A stretch of 64,000 bases of DNA from the NCBI GenBank assembly GCA_042408875.1, contig JBHOQS010000023.1, forward strand, positions 62,001 through 126,000, read 5' to 3'. Origin of the DNA: JBHOQS01 sp042408875. GTDB lineage: Bacteria; Chloroflexota; UBA11872; JBHOQS01. Positions 45,342-53,001 of the stretch are shown piece after piece. The translations under genes and the position numbers were made by a program. A model generated the notes under the pieces. It did no database searches and had not been told where the DNA came from. It saw only the letters and a program-made list of their open reading frames with translations. Each line of letters begins with the position of its first letter. Position 1 is the stretch's first letter.

Positions 45342-46441
45342 TCAGGCTGCTGCCCGGCGTGGCGTCGCGTGGCGAGCGAGGAGATAGCCGGCCAGAGCAC
45401 TGAGCGCGCCCGCCGCGAGAGATGCTGCCAGCCATGGCCCGGCGAGCGGTGCCCAGGTCCGGCCAGTTGCAGTCGTATAGCGCGCAGCCTCCGTAAGGTA
45501 GAAGAGTACCGGGAACGCGCCTCCAGCGATGGCAGCCCCAGGCCAGCTCCAGTGGCGCTTTCGCTCTCGATCCCCTACGGCAAACAGGAGCAGGCAGAGC
45601 TCGAGCCCCAGCGCCGGGAGGAGCACGAACGGCGGGAAGAGCGATGCTCCTGAACGAATGTTCAGACCACCTCGGCCGAACATGCCGTGCAGGCCGGGGA
45701 AGGTAGCGTAAAACGCCAGGGGCACGAACTCGTCCTGGATGCGGCTGAGTGCCAGAAAGAGCGCTGCCATGCCTGCCATGGTGCCAGGGCGGCCAAGCAG
45801 GGAGCGGCCTAGCACGAGCGTCCAGGGGAAAGGGCTGAGGCAAGCAGAGTGTATAGCTCGGGTTGCCCGCGCGCCGGCGCCAGTGGAAAAGTCACCGCCG
45901 GCAGAAGGAGCGAGAGCGGCAGCAGGAGCCACGCCCGACTCACGCGCGGCCGGCTCTGGAGCTCGCACGCCAGCGCTAGGACCAGCCCCACGATGATCAG
46001 CGTGGCGCCGAGAACGCCCAGCAGGTGCGGCGGCGACCAGATCGTCGTATCCTTCCCGAAGCGGCGGTGCCACCAGTCATCAAAGGGCGCAGCCGCCAGC
46101 ATCGTCGCCACGCCAAAGGCCGCCAGGGCGAACCCACTGGTGAGCGACCGGCCGGCCATGCGCTCGACTAGCAGGGCACCGAGGCTAGCGGCGCCGCATA
46201 GCGCTACGCTGCTGTAGATCACCAGATGGGGCGGAATCCAGAACGTGTCCCGTCCGATCACACCGTGCCAGGCCACGTCCCAGGCTACCCCCAGCACCAT
46301 CTGGAACATCGCCCACGTGCCCAGTGCCACACTCCCCAGCCGCACTACGTCGACGTGCGGCGCAGCAACGGTGACGATGGTCCCTACGACTCGGCTCAGC
46401 CCATCCAGCTGGTGCGCTCCTAGGACGCGGCCTGCGGCCAT
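45342..46441 (-). pseudogene. polytopic membrane protein gene split by a single frameshift
   Basis: From the ATG at 46441 (after GGAGG) the frame encodes membrane segments such as LGTWAMFQMVLGVAWDVAWHG and LLGVLGATLIIVGLVLALA, and stops at 45809 after about 210 residues. The frame one base back continues without loss of hydrophobic character (TLVLGRSLLG, FVPLAFYATFPGLHG, LLPALGLELCLLLFAV, ending at 45342). The switch must occur near CCCTTTCCCC (about 45824-45833). Joined, the protein would have about 365 residues and 8-10 membrane helices. It may be a real broken gene, a sequencing indel or a programmed shift; no canonical -1 slippery heptamer is in the right register. No family recognised. 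Confidence 0.7.
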
Positions 46442-46458
46442 GGCGTGCCTCCACTTAG

Positions 46459-46467
46459 AGTATAGCA
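46459..46467 (-). promoter_or_regulatory. extended -10 promoter of the split membrane protein gene
   Basis: On the minus strand TGCTATACT forms an extended -10 element 17 bp before the ATG at 46441; the start would be near 46451. A clear -35 is not seen. Confidence 0.4.
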
Positions 46468-46650
46468 GAGCGCCCTAGGTGCGGAGGACGCTACAGAGAG
46501 CACTCGTATAGGCGCTCTGGTACAATGGCGCTCGTGCGAGGCCGGCGTCGTCGACGGGCCCGGGTGTACCGGGTCTGCCCTCGGTTCTGGTCCCTGGCCT
46601 CTGTTTGTTCGGTCTTTTGGTCGGTCTTTGTATGTACTTCGATCTTTTTC

Positions 46651-46683
46651 TGTACTATCGATGTACTACCGTTGTACCAATGC
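46651..46683. repeat. degenerate 11-bp direct repeats upstream of the SelA-like gene
   Basis: TGTACTATCGA, TGTACTACCGT and TGTACCAATGC follow each other at exactly 11-bp spacing (46651, 46662, 46673), with a fourth TGTAC at 46633. The block ends about 35 bp before the ATG at 46718. Confidence 0.6.
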
Positions 46684-46717
46684 CTAGATATGTGCCTGGC
46701 GCAAGGGAGAGGAGCGA

Positions 46718-47872
46718 ATGGGCATCTACGAGCGTCTGGGCGTCCGTCCGGTGATCAATGGTGCGGCGACACTCACCCGGCTCGGTGGGTCGCTCATGCC
46801 GCCTCCGGTGATCGAGGCCATGGTCGAGGCCTCGCGGCACTTCGTGGACCTGCACCAGCTTCAGCGGAAGGCCGGTGAGCGGATCGCCGAACTCACGCAT
46901 AACGAAGCGGCGTACATTTGCAGCGGGGCAGCCGCCGGTCTGGTGCTCACCACGGCCGCTTGCATCACCGGTACCGACCAGTCGAAGGCTGAGCTTCTGC
47001 CGCGCCCTGAGCGCATCCCCGATGGCAAATACGAGGTTGTGGTGCACCGCTGCCAGCGCAACGGCTACGACTTCGCTATTCGGCAGGTGGGGGTGACGTT
47101 GGTGGAGATTGGACCGCCCTGGCCGAACCCCACCGGGGCGCGCACCCAGCCGGAGGAGCTGGAGGCAGCGCTGGGGCCGCGCACGGCCGCGGTGGTCTAC
47201 TTTGCTGGCGAGCACTTCGCTCGTAACGCGCTGCCTCTCGACGACGTGATCCGCATCGCCCATGCGCATGACGTGCCGGTGATCGTCGATGCTGCGGCGC
47301 AGCTTCCGCCCCCGGAGAACCTGTGGCGTTTCACGCGGGACATGGGGGCTGACCTGGCAGTCTTCAGCGGTGGCAAAGGTTTGCAGGGCCCGCAGCCGAC
47401 CGGGCTCATCCTGGGACGGCGAGATCTAATTGAGGCCTGCCGCATGCATGGCAACCCCAATCAGCGCATCGGCCGGCCGATGAAGGTGGGAAAGGAGGAG
47501 CTCTGCGGGCTGGTCGCGGCGGTTGAGTGGTACCTCTCGCTCGACCATGCCGCCCTGATGCAGCGCTACGAAGATCAGGTCGCCTACTTGGTGCGCTGCT
47601 TCGACGGCAGGCCTGGCATCCGCGCCGAGCGTACCTGGCCGAGCGAGGCCGGCCAGCCTATGCCGCGGGCCCGCATCAGCTTCGACCAGAGTGTCCTGGG
47701 CTTCAGCCGCGACCAGGTGCTGGAGGCGCTGCGCCAGGGCGAGCCGGCGATCGAGCTAGCGGCTGCCCAGGCTGATGGCGTCTACATCAACCCGCAGACG
47801 CTGGACGAGGGCCAGGAGCGCATCATCGCCCGCCGCCTGGAGGAGGTGCTGACAGAGCTAGCACGCCGCTGA
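46718..47872 (+). CDS. SelA/DgaE-like PLP-dependent lyase or transferase
   Basis: A 384-residue fold-type I PLP enzyme. INGAATLTRLGGSLMPPPVI and AYICSGAAAGLVLTTAACITG are typical of the SelA-like group. The PLP lysine is in AVFSGGKGLQGPQPTGLILG, preceded by VDAAAQLPP. SelA proper charges selenocysteyl-tRNA, but many relatives degrade amino sugars or sugar acids such as D-glucosaminate-6-phosphate. With no selenocysteine genes nearby, and the Rdx protein here in its cysteine form, the catabolic role is more likely. ATG at 46718 follows GGAGAGGAG. Confidence 0.87.
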   Translation: MGIYERLGVRPVINGAATLTRLGGSLMPPPVIEAMVEASRHFVDLHQLQRKAGERIAELTHNEAAYICSGAAAGLVLTTAACITGTDQSKAELLPRPERIPDGKYEVVVHRCQRNGYDFAIRQVGVTLVEIGPPWPNPTGARTQPEELEAALGPRTAAVVYFAGEHFARNALPLDDVIRIAHAHDVPVIVDAAAQLPPPENLWRFTRDMGADLAVFSGGKGLQGPQPTGLILGRRDLIEACRMHGNPNQRIGRPMKVGKEELCGLVAAVEWYLSLDHAALMQRYEDQVAYLVRCFDGRPGIRAERTWPSEAGQPMPRARISFDQSVLGFSRDQVLEALRQGEPAIELAAAQADGVYINPQTLDEGQERIIARRLEEVLTELARR

Positions 47873-47903
47873 GCGAGCTCAGATGCCGGTCCTGAGACTA
47901 AAA

Positions 47904-48995
47904 TCAGTAGCCGCGCGAGCGCAGCAGCTCGGCCATGGTGCGAAGCTCCTCACGGGCGGGCGAGGGAGGAAGTGTCGCCAGGTGGTCGAGGGCGATTGCC
48001 GAGTAGCGTGCCACTGCAGCGTGCGCCTGGGCACGGGCCCCCGAGGCTTCGAGCAGGGCAATCGCACGCTGCACTGACTCTTCGCTGAGCTCGCCGGGCC
48101 GAGCGAGTAGGTCGAGGAGCATACGTCGCTGTTCTGGTGTGCCGTGCTCCAGGGCATAAACCACTGGGAAAGTCTTCTTGCGGGTACGCAGGTCATTGGC
48201 TGCCCGCTTGCCGGTGAGCGCCTCGTCGCCCCACACGCCGAGCAGGTCATCCTGCACCTGGAACGCCATGCCCAGCTCCAGGCCGAAGCGCGCCAGGGCG
48301 TCCCGCAGCGCGTCCTCTGCTCCGGCGACGTATGCGCCGAGCTCAGCGGCGCAGCTCAGGAGAGCTGCTGACTTGCGCCGGATCATGTCTAGGTACTCAT
48401 CGAGCGAGACATCCCAGCGCTGCTCGAACGAGATGTCAAGGAACTGCCCCTCGCAAATGACCAGGCAGGTGTGGTGCAGCAAGGCCAGCATCTCTAGCAC
48501 GCGCGCTGCCGGCATGCCCCGTTCGCGCAGCCGCACCATAGCCAGGCTGGAGAGGACATGCATGCCGTCACCCACGTTGATGGCCTGGGCCTCGCCCCAG
48601 AGAGTCCACACCGCCGGGCGGTGGTGTCGCTCAACGTCGCGGTCCTGGAGGTCGTCGTGCACGAGCGTGAAGTTGTGCAGGAGTTCCAGGGCGGCGGCCG
48701 CGGGCGCGGCCTGCGCGAGGCTCCCGCCCAGGGCCTCACAGGCCAGCAGGCAGAGCGTGGGCCGCAGCCGCTTTCCCTGCGGTGCGCGAGCCGGTTGCAA
48801 GTCAGGGCCGGCCCAGCCCAGATGGTAGCGCATGATCCCGTAGAAGGACGGCAGCGCCTGCGCCGGGCTGCTCGCGCGCGCTTCTGCCTCGCGCAGCACG
48901 GCCTGTATCTCTTCCTCAACGAGCTCGACGTAGCGGCTGTAGCGCTGAAGCAAGGCGGTACTCGATGGGGATGGTGAAGCGGCTGACTCACTCAT
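47904..48995 (-). CDS. polyprenyl diphosphate synthase (trans-isoprenyl)
   Basis: A 363-residue protein. The first Asp-rich motif is in LVHDDLQDRDVERHHRPAVW and the second in AFQVQDDLLGVWGDEALTGK. GKRLRPTLCLLACEALGG and DLRTRKKTFPVVYALEHG also fit. The residues before the first DDxxD are small/aromatic (NFTLV), compatible with medium to long chains; chain length cannot be fixed by eye. It would supply prenyl tails for menaquinone or polyprenyl phosphates. ATG at 48995 overlaps the end of galU by 8 bp. Confidence 0.92.
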   Translation of the reverse strand: MSESAASPSPSSTALLQRYSRYVELVEEEIQAVLREAEARASSPAQALPSFYGIMRYHLGWAGPDLQPARAPQGKRLRPTLCLLACEALGGSLAQAAPAAAALELLHNFTLVHDDLQDRDVERHHRPAVWTLWGEAQAINVGDGMHVLSSLAMVRLRERGMPAARVLEMLALLHHTCLVICEGQFLDISFEQRWDVSLDEYLDMIRRKSAALLSCAAELGAYVAGAEDALRDALARFGLELGMAFQVQDDLLGVWGDEALTGKRAANDLRTRKKTFPVVYALEHGTPEQRRMLLDLLARPGELSEESVQRAIALLEASGARAQAHAAVARYSAIALDHLATLPPSPAREELRTMAELLRSRGY

Positions 48996-49860
48996 GGCAC
49001 AGGTCAAGGCTGCACAGATACTCTCGGAATGCCGGGCCGAGCTCAGCGTGTCGCAGGGCATAGCTCACCGTCGCCTTGAGGAAGCCGAGTTTGTTACCGG
49101 TATCGTAGCGGGTGCCCTCGAACTCCAGAGCGTACACGGGCTCCTGCCGCAGCAGGGTCCGTATGCCGTCGGTGAGCTGGATCTCATTGCCACGGCCGGG
49201 CGGCGTGTGGGCGAGAATATCGAACAGGCGCGGCGAAAGGAGGTACCGGCCGACGATGGCGAGGTTCGAGGGCGCCTCGGCGGGGCTGGGCTTCTCGATC
49301 ATGTCATGCACGCGGTAGATACGCTCATCCAGCGGCTCGGCGGCCACGATGCCATAGCGGTGCACCGCCTCTCGGGGCACCCGCTCCACGGCTACCACGG
49401 AGCCACCGAACTGTTCGTGGACGCGGATCATCTGGCAGAGGCACGGCTCTGGCCCGTCGATCAGGTCGTCAGGGAGCAGGACGGCGAAGAACTCGTCGCC
49501 CACAACGTCGCGGGCCGCCAGCACGGCGTGGCCGAGGCCGGCCTTCTCCTGCTGGCGCACCGCGCAGAAATGGGCGAGCTGCGCCGGCCGCCGCACCTCG
49601 TCCAGCGCAGCCAGGTCGCCCTTGGCTTCGAGCAGCCGCTCCAGCTCCGGCATGCGATCGAAGTAATCTTCGACTGCCTTCTTTTCGGGTGCTGTAACGA
49701 GCACGACGAGCCGGATACCTGCCTCGACCGCTTCCTGAACGACATAGTCGATCGCCGGCCGGTCAACGACCGGGACCATCTCTTTGGGGATGGCTTTGGT
49801 CGCCGGCAAGAAGCGAGTTCCCCATCCGGCAGCGGTGATCACGGCTTTAGTGATCGGCAT
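48988..49860 (-). CDS. galU: UTP-glucose-1-phosphate uridylyltransferase
   Basis: A 290-residue nucleotidyltransferase: VITAAGWGTRFLPATKAIPK (nucleotide loop), EMVPVVDRPAIDYVVQEAVEAG, LPDDLIDG, VHDMIEKPSPAEAPSNLAIV and YDTGNKLGFLKATVSYAL are GalU marks. It makes UDP-glucose for envelope glycans. ATG at 49860 is preferred to an upstream in-frame start because the family begins here and GGAGG lies 11 nt before. It is coupled to the polyprenyl synthase gene. Confidence 0.94.
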   Translation of the reverse strand: MPITKAVITAAGWGTRFLPATKAIPKEMVPVVDRPAIDYVVQEAVEAGIRLVVLVTAPEKKAVEDYFDRMPELERLLEAKGDLAALDEVRRPAQLAHFCAVRQQEKAGLGHAVLAARDVVGDEFFAVLLPDDLIDGPEPCLCQMIRVHEQFGGSVVAVERVPREAVHRYGIVAAEPLDERIYRVHDMIEKPSPAEAPSNLAIVGRYLLSPRLFDILAHTPPGRGNEIQLTDGIRTLLRQEPVYALEFEGTRYDTGNKLGFLKATVSYALRHAELGPAFREYLCSLDLCHE

Positions 49861-49906
49861 GGCGCGCCCATCCTCCATGCGCGGTGTGTTATGCCCGGCA
49901 CGCCCC

Positions 49907-49912
49907 ATTATA
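49907..49912 (-). promoter_or_regulatory. consensus -10 box upstream of galU
   Basis: On the minus strand TATAAT lies 47 bp before the ATG at 49860. The hexamer 17 nt upstream is a poor -35 (TAACCG). Confidence 0.4.
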
Positions 49913-49937
49913 GCTTACGGTATAGTGTCCGGTTACT

Positions 49938-49963
49938 GCGCATGCGCGTAGGAGCGCATGCGC
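49938..49963 (-). terminator. hairpin after the XRE regulator gene
   Basis: GCGCATGCGC (49938-49947) and GCGCATGCGC (49954-49963), each itself palindromic, can pair across a 6-nt loop, 11 bp beyond the end of the XRE gene. It is also just upstream of the galU promoter. No U tract. Confidence 0.4.
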
Positions 49964-49973
49964 GCACGGCTGC

Positions 49974-50393
49974 TCACGGGATCGACGTCTCCGGGCGCCA
50001 GCGCAGCGCGGCCAGGGCGATCTGCTGGCGAAACTGGCGGCGCTCCTCGGCGGGGATACGTTCGTCGGCGAGGATATCGGCGACGAGCATGACCGTTGGA
50101 TCGAGTGGGCTGAGGCGCTGGAGGGCACGAGGGAGATGCCCGGCGGCCACGAGGAGGCGGTCGGCGTCGTCGGGGGGAAGCTGCAAGGCAGCGATGAGCG
50201 CTTCGACAACCTCGCGCTTGGGAGGCTCCCGCTCGCCGCGCTCGAGGCGGTTGACGTAACTCGGATCAATCCCGGCGAGCTTCGCCAGGGCACCCTGCGA
50301 AAGGCCGGCGCGCCGGCGAAAAGCCTGGAGCAGGGCACCGAATGCTTCGCCGGAAGCAAGCCTGTCGCCGGTATCGGGCGTCGAATGTACCAT
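49974..50393 (-). CDS. XRE-family helix-turn-helix regulator
   Basis: A 139-residue protein. Residues 17-80 are a lambda-repressor-like HTH: ALLQAFRRRAGLSQGALAKL, AGIDPSYVNRLERGEREPPK, VVEALIAALQLPPDDADRLL. The remaining 60 residues have no recognised domain but include a charged helix (DERIPAEERRQFRQQ). Targets are unknown. It lies between galU and infA on the same strand; ATG at 50393. Confidence 0.9.
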   Translation of the reverse strand: MVHSTPDTGDRLASGEAFGALLQAFRRRAGLSQGALAKLAGIDPSYVNRLERGEREPPKREVVEALIAALQLPPDDADRLLVAAGHLPRALQRLSPLDPTVMLVADILADERIPAEERRQFRQQIALAALRWRPETSIP

Positions 50394-50501
50394 GTGAGCC
50401 GGTAGCCTGTGCCGGCGAATTCATAGGCGTTCCAGGAGATCGGTGGAACGATCCAGGAGCATGGCTGGGCAGACCTCTCGAGCGCTGCGCACCCTCTGGG
50501 C

Positions 50502-50762
50502 TCAGCCGCGGATGCGCCAGGTGATCCTGCCGCGGGTCAGATCGTACGGCGACAGCTCCACCTTCACGCGGTCGCCAACGCCAACGCGGATGAAGCGGGT
50601 GCGCATCTTGCCAGAGATGTGGGCCAGTACCCGATGCCCCCCCTCGATCTCGACGACAAACATCCCGCTTCCCCGCGCCTCGACGACGCGGCCTTCGACT
50701 TCAATCCCTGCTTTCTCTTCCTGCTGCTCCCTGGTCTGTTTGCTCGCGCGTCGCGTATCCAA
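50502..50762 (-). CDS. infA: translation initiation factor IF-1
   Basis: An 86-residue S1/OB-fold protein: EVEGRVVEARGSGMFVVEIE, HRVLAHISGKMRTRFIRVGV, GDRVKVELSPYDLTRGRITW, RIRG. This is the full IF-1 domain with an N-terminal extension of about 17 charged residues. The start is a TTG at 50762 with AAGGAG 5-6 nt upstream; no ATG or GTG is available in frame before the domain. IF-1 binds the 30S A site during initiation. Unusually it stands outside the ribosomal protein operon. Confidence 0.95.
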   Translation of the reverse strand: MDTRRASKQTREQQEEKAGIEVEGRVVEARGSGMFVVEIEGGHRVLAHISGKMRTRFIRVGVGDRVKVELSPYDLTRGRITWRIRG

Positions 50763-50934
50763 TATAGCTCCTTCTTCCTTCCTTTTACCTCTTACTTTGT
50801 TACTTCTTGCATCATTGGGCTAATGTGCGCGCTCACAAAACAGGCGCTATCACGGCGCGCGGAGCCCGGAGGAGTGTCTGCCATAGACGGCTCGCTTCAG
50901 CTCTCCCCAGATAGACGTGCCGCGACCCACTGAG

Positions 50935-50943
50935 AGTATAGCA
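50935..50943 (-). promoter_or_regulatory. extended -10 promoter of infA
   Basis: On the minus strand TGCTATACT is an extended -10 element; the leader to infA would be about 165 nt. The hexamer at -35 is poor. Confidence 0.4.
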
Positions 50944-50978
50944 TACCGAGCACCGGCGAGGCTGTCGGGGAAATGGCT

Positions 50979-51196
50979 GTCAACGGATTATGGAACGGAT
51001 TGAACGGATGTATAGCGTGGGGCAGTGAATCTCTGCCCTATGGCGTGCCGTCCTCATGGCGGGCTCCAGCGCCCGGGGGCCGGCGGCCTGGCAGCTTGTG
51101 GTGTCTGTGGCGCCCCAGCCGGCATCCTTCATCGACGGATCCAGGTGTACGGAACCTCTGGTCAATCCATGTCATCCGTTCCCCTAATCCGTTGAC
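50979..51196. mobile_element. 218-bp element with inverted ends (MITE-like)
   Basis: The left end reads GTCAACGGATTATGG, then AACGGAT (50979-51000). The right end, read on the minus strand from 51196, is GTCAACGGATTAGGGG, then AACGGAT. That is about 22 bp of inverted repeat with one mismatch and a one-base gap. Both ends continue with GGATG/GGATT-like sequence. No coding region is recognised inside; the middle is G+C-rich. Target-site duplication is not evident. It may be a miniature transposable element or a large imperfect hairpin. Confidence 0.5.
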
Positions 51197-51388
51197 TGCT
51201 TCCCACGCCGGCCACGGCGCGGTTGACGTAGTGGCCGCCGCCACGTACACTCGGCGGCGCGGCAGCGAGCGCGTGTACGGAGCGCGCCGCGCTGCACAGT
51301 TGTGGCGCGATCACGTCCTGCCGCGTCTTTCCGGGCTTCTCTATGCCAGCGTCCAGGGCCTATGCCCATACGGAGCCTATCTCTATCC

Positions 51389-51451
51389 TATGTCTAAATT
51401 ATGTCTAAATATGTCTGATGTCTACGTCGATGTCTTCGTCTGATGTCTACG
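51389..51451. repeat. 11-13 bp tandem repeats just before the Gfo/Idh/MocA gene
   Basis: TATGTCTAAAT occurs twice exactly (51389-51399, 51400-51410). TCTGATGTCTACG (51414-51426) and its copy (51439-51451) flank TCGATGTCTTCG. ATGTCT recurs six times in 60 bp. The block ends directly at the GGAGG ribosome site of the gene at 51467. Confidence 0.8.
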
Positions 51452-51466
51452 GAGGTGTAAGGAGCA

Positions 51467-52495
51467 ATGCCGGTTCGTCTGGGGTTCGTCGGTGTAGGAG
51501 GCCGCGCGGTGCGCGAGATGCTTGACCTGGTGCGCATCCCTGAAGCGCAGATCGTCGCCTTCTGCGATATCGCGCCGGAGCGCTGTCGGGAAGCGCTGGA
51601 GCGCGTCAACGCGCGACGGCCGGAAGGCACCCCGCCGCTCGAGGGAGTGCGCTTCTTTACCGATACACGAGAGATGCTGCAAGCTGTCGATCTGGACGCC
51701 GTCTATGTGTCGCTGCCGCCCTTCGCTCACGGCGACATCGAGCACGCCATCATCGACGCCGGCAAAGCACTCTTCGTGGAAAAGCCGGTGGCCATCGACA
51801 TGCGCACGGCCCGCGAGATCGATGCCCACATCCGCGCGAAAGGGGTCATCTCCTGCGTGGGTTACCAATCGCGCTACTCCACCGCGGTGCAGCAGGCCCG
51901 CCGCGCTCTCCAGGGCGTGCCGATCGGTCTGGTCATCGCTATCCGTATCGGCGGGCTGCCGGGTACGCCGTGGTGGCGTGTCCAGGCGCTCTCCGGGGGC
52001 ATGCTGATCGAGCAGCACACTCATGGTGTTGACTTGATGCGTTACCTGGCCGGTGAGGTGGAGTCGGTCTACGCGGTGGCGAATACCCAACTCCTGACCG
52101 ATGTGCCGGGCCTGGACATCGCCGATGTGAATTCGGTGGCAGTGCGCTTTAAGAATGGGGCCGTGGGTACGATCGCCAACACCTGCGCCTTGCAGCCGGG
52201 CCAGGGTGCGCCGCAAGGGCTGGGTGGGGTCCATGTGATCGCCAAGAACATGACGGTGAGCACCAGCGCCACCGCGACTATCATCCAGCGGCCGCAGGGT
52301 CAGCGCGAGGAATATCCCGCCGACGGAGAGCCCAACTTCGAGATGAACCGCGCCTTCATCCGCGCAGTGGCTACTGGCGACCGCTCCGGTATCCTGAGCG
52401 ACTACACCGACGGGATGCGCTCGTTTGAGGTCACATACGCCGCGCATCTCTCGGCCGTGCGGGGGGAGCCGATACGAATCGGGGAAGGCTACTGA
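51467..52495 (+). CDS. Gfo/Idh/MocA family oxidoreductase
   Basis: A 342-residue protein. LGFVGVGGRAVREMLDL is the NAD(P)-binding start, AVYVSLPPFAHGDIEHAIID and GKALFVEKPVAIDMRTAREI hold the EKP motif, and GGMLIEQHTHGVDLMRYLAG is the D-x-x-x-x-L helix with the His/Asp pair of sugar dehydrogenases. It is a distant paralogue of the enzyme at 21721 and the substrate is unknown. ATG at 51467 follows GGAGG. Confidence 0.9.
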   Translation: MPVRLGFVGVGGRAVREMLDLVRIPEAQIVAFCDIAPERCREALERVNARRPEGTPPLEGVRFFTDTREMLQAVDLDAVYVSLPPFAHGDIEHAIIDAGKALFVEKPVAIDMRTAREIDAHIRAKGVISCVGYQSRYSTAVQQARRALQGVPIGLVIAIRIGGLPGTPWWRVQALSGGMLIEQHTHGVDLMRYLAGEVESVYAVANTQLLTDVPGLDIADVNSVAVRFKNGAVGTIANTCALQPGQGAPQGLGGVHVIAKNMTVSTSATATIIQRPQGQREEYPADGEPNFEMNRAFIRAVATGDRSGILSDYTDGMRSFEVTYAAHLSAVRGEPIRIGEGY

Positions 52496-52620
52496 CCCCC
52501 TGGTTCGGCTAGCCCGTTCCGGCCGGCGCTTGAGCACGCAATGGCCGAGGGCTATGCTCGTTGATGGTGTGCGCGGTTCGCCGGTTTGCCTTCCGGCAGA
52601 CGAAGTGGGGGCAGGACGCG

Positions 52621-53001
52621 TTGCCTACGATCCTGACCATTGATGACAGCCACCTAGTGCGGCAGATCGTCGCTTCGGCGCTGCGGGCCATGCGCGTGCA
52701 ATTGCTCGATGCAGCAACGGGCGCGGAGGGGATGCGGCTGTTTGTGCGGCACCGGCCGGACCTCGTCTTGCTGGATGTGGTTCTGCCGGATACTGATGGG
52801 GTAGTGCTGTTGCAGCACCTGCGGCGCTTGCCGGACCCTACGCTGGCGATGACGCCGGTGGTGGTGCTCACGTCGGTAGCCGAGCGCACCACCGTCGAGG
52901 CATTGCTGGACGCCGGAGCCACTGACTACCTGCTGAAGCCATTTACTATTGAGGAATTGCGGCTGCGCGTGCGCCGCGCGTTGCCGGCTGTTATTGCCTG
53001 A
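52621..53001 (+). CDS. single-domain response regulator
   Basis: A 126-residue receiver. The TTG at 52621 (AGGA 5 nt before) gives LPTILTIDDSHLVRQI, the usual start; an ATG at 52561 would add 20 residues. The acidic pocket is IDDS, the phospho-Asp is in DLVLLDVVLPDTDG, the Thr in VVVLTS and the Lys in DYLLKPF. No output domain. It is convergent with the GAF/dimerisation-domain gene, which overlaps its 3' end by 11 bp, so it may be its partner. Confidence 0.85.
   Translation: MPTILTIDDSHLVRQIVASALRAMRVQLLDAATGAEGMRLFVRHRPDLVLLDVVLPDTDGVVLLQHLRRLPDPTLAMTPVVVLTSVAERTTVEALLDAGATDYLLKPFTIEELRLRVRRALPAVIA

Larger units (their letters stand above)
50763..51466. other. 704-bp infA / Gfo-Idh-MocA intergenic region
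   Basis: Besides the infA promoter, the element at 50979-51196 and the repeats at 51389-51451, the rest (51200-51380) is ordinary G+C-rich DNA. Frames of 60-150 codons exist in several registers but none has a ribosome site plus recognisable domain. I looked for tmRNA, RNase P and SRP RNA signatures and saw none. Confidence 0.5.

Noticed and set aside
51200..51443. Plus-strand frame of up to 156 codons before the Gfo/Idh/MocA gene
   Set aside because: No ribosome site or domain; it spans the inverted-end element and the tandem repeats.
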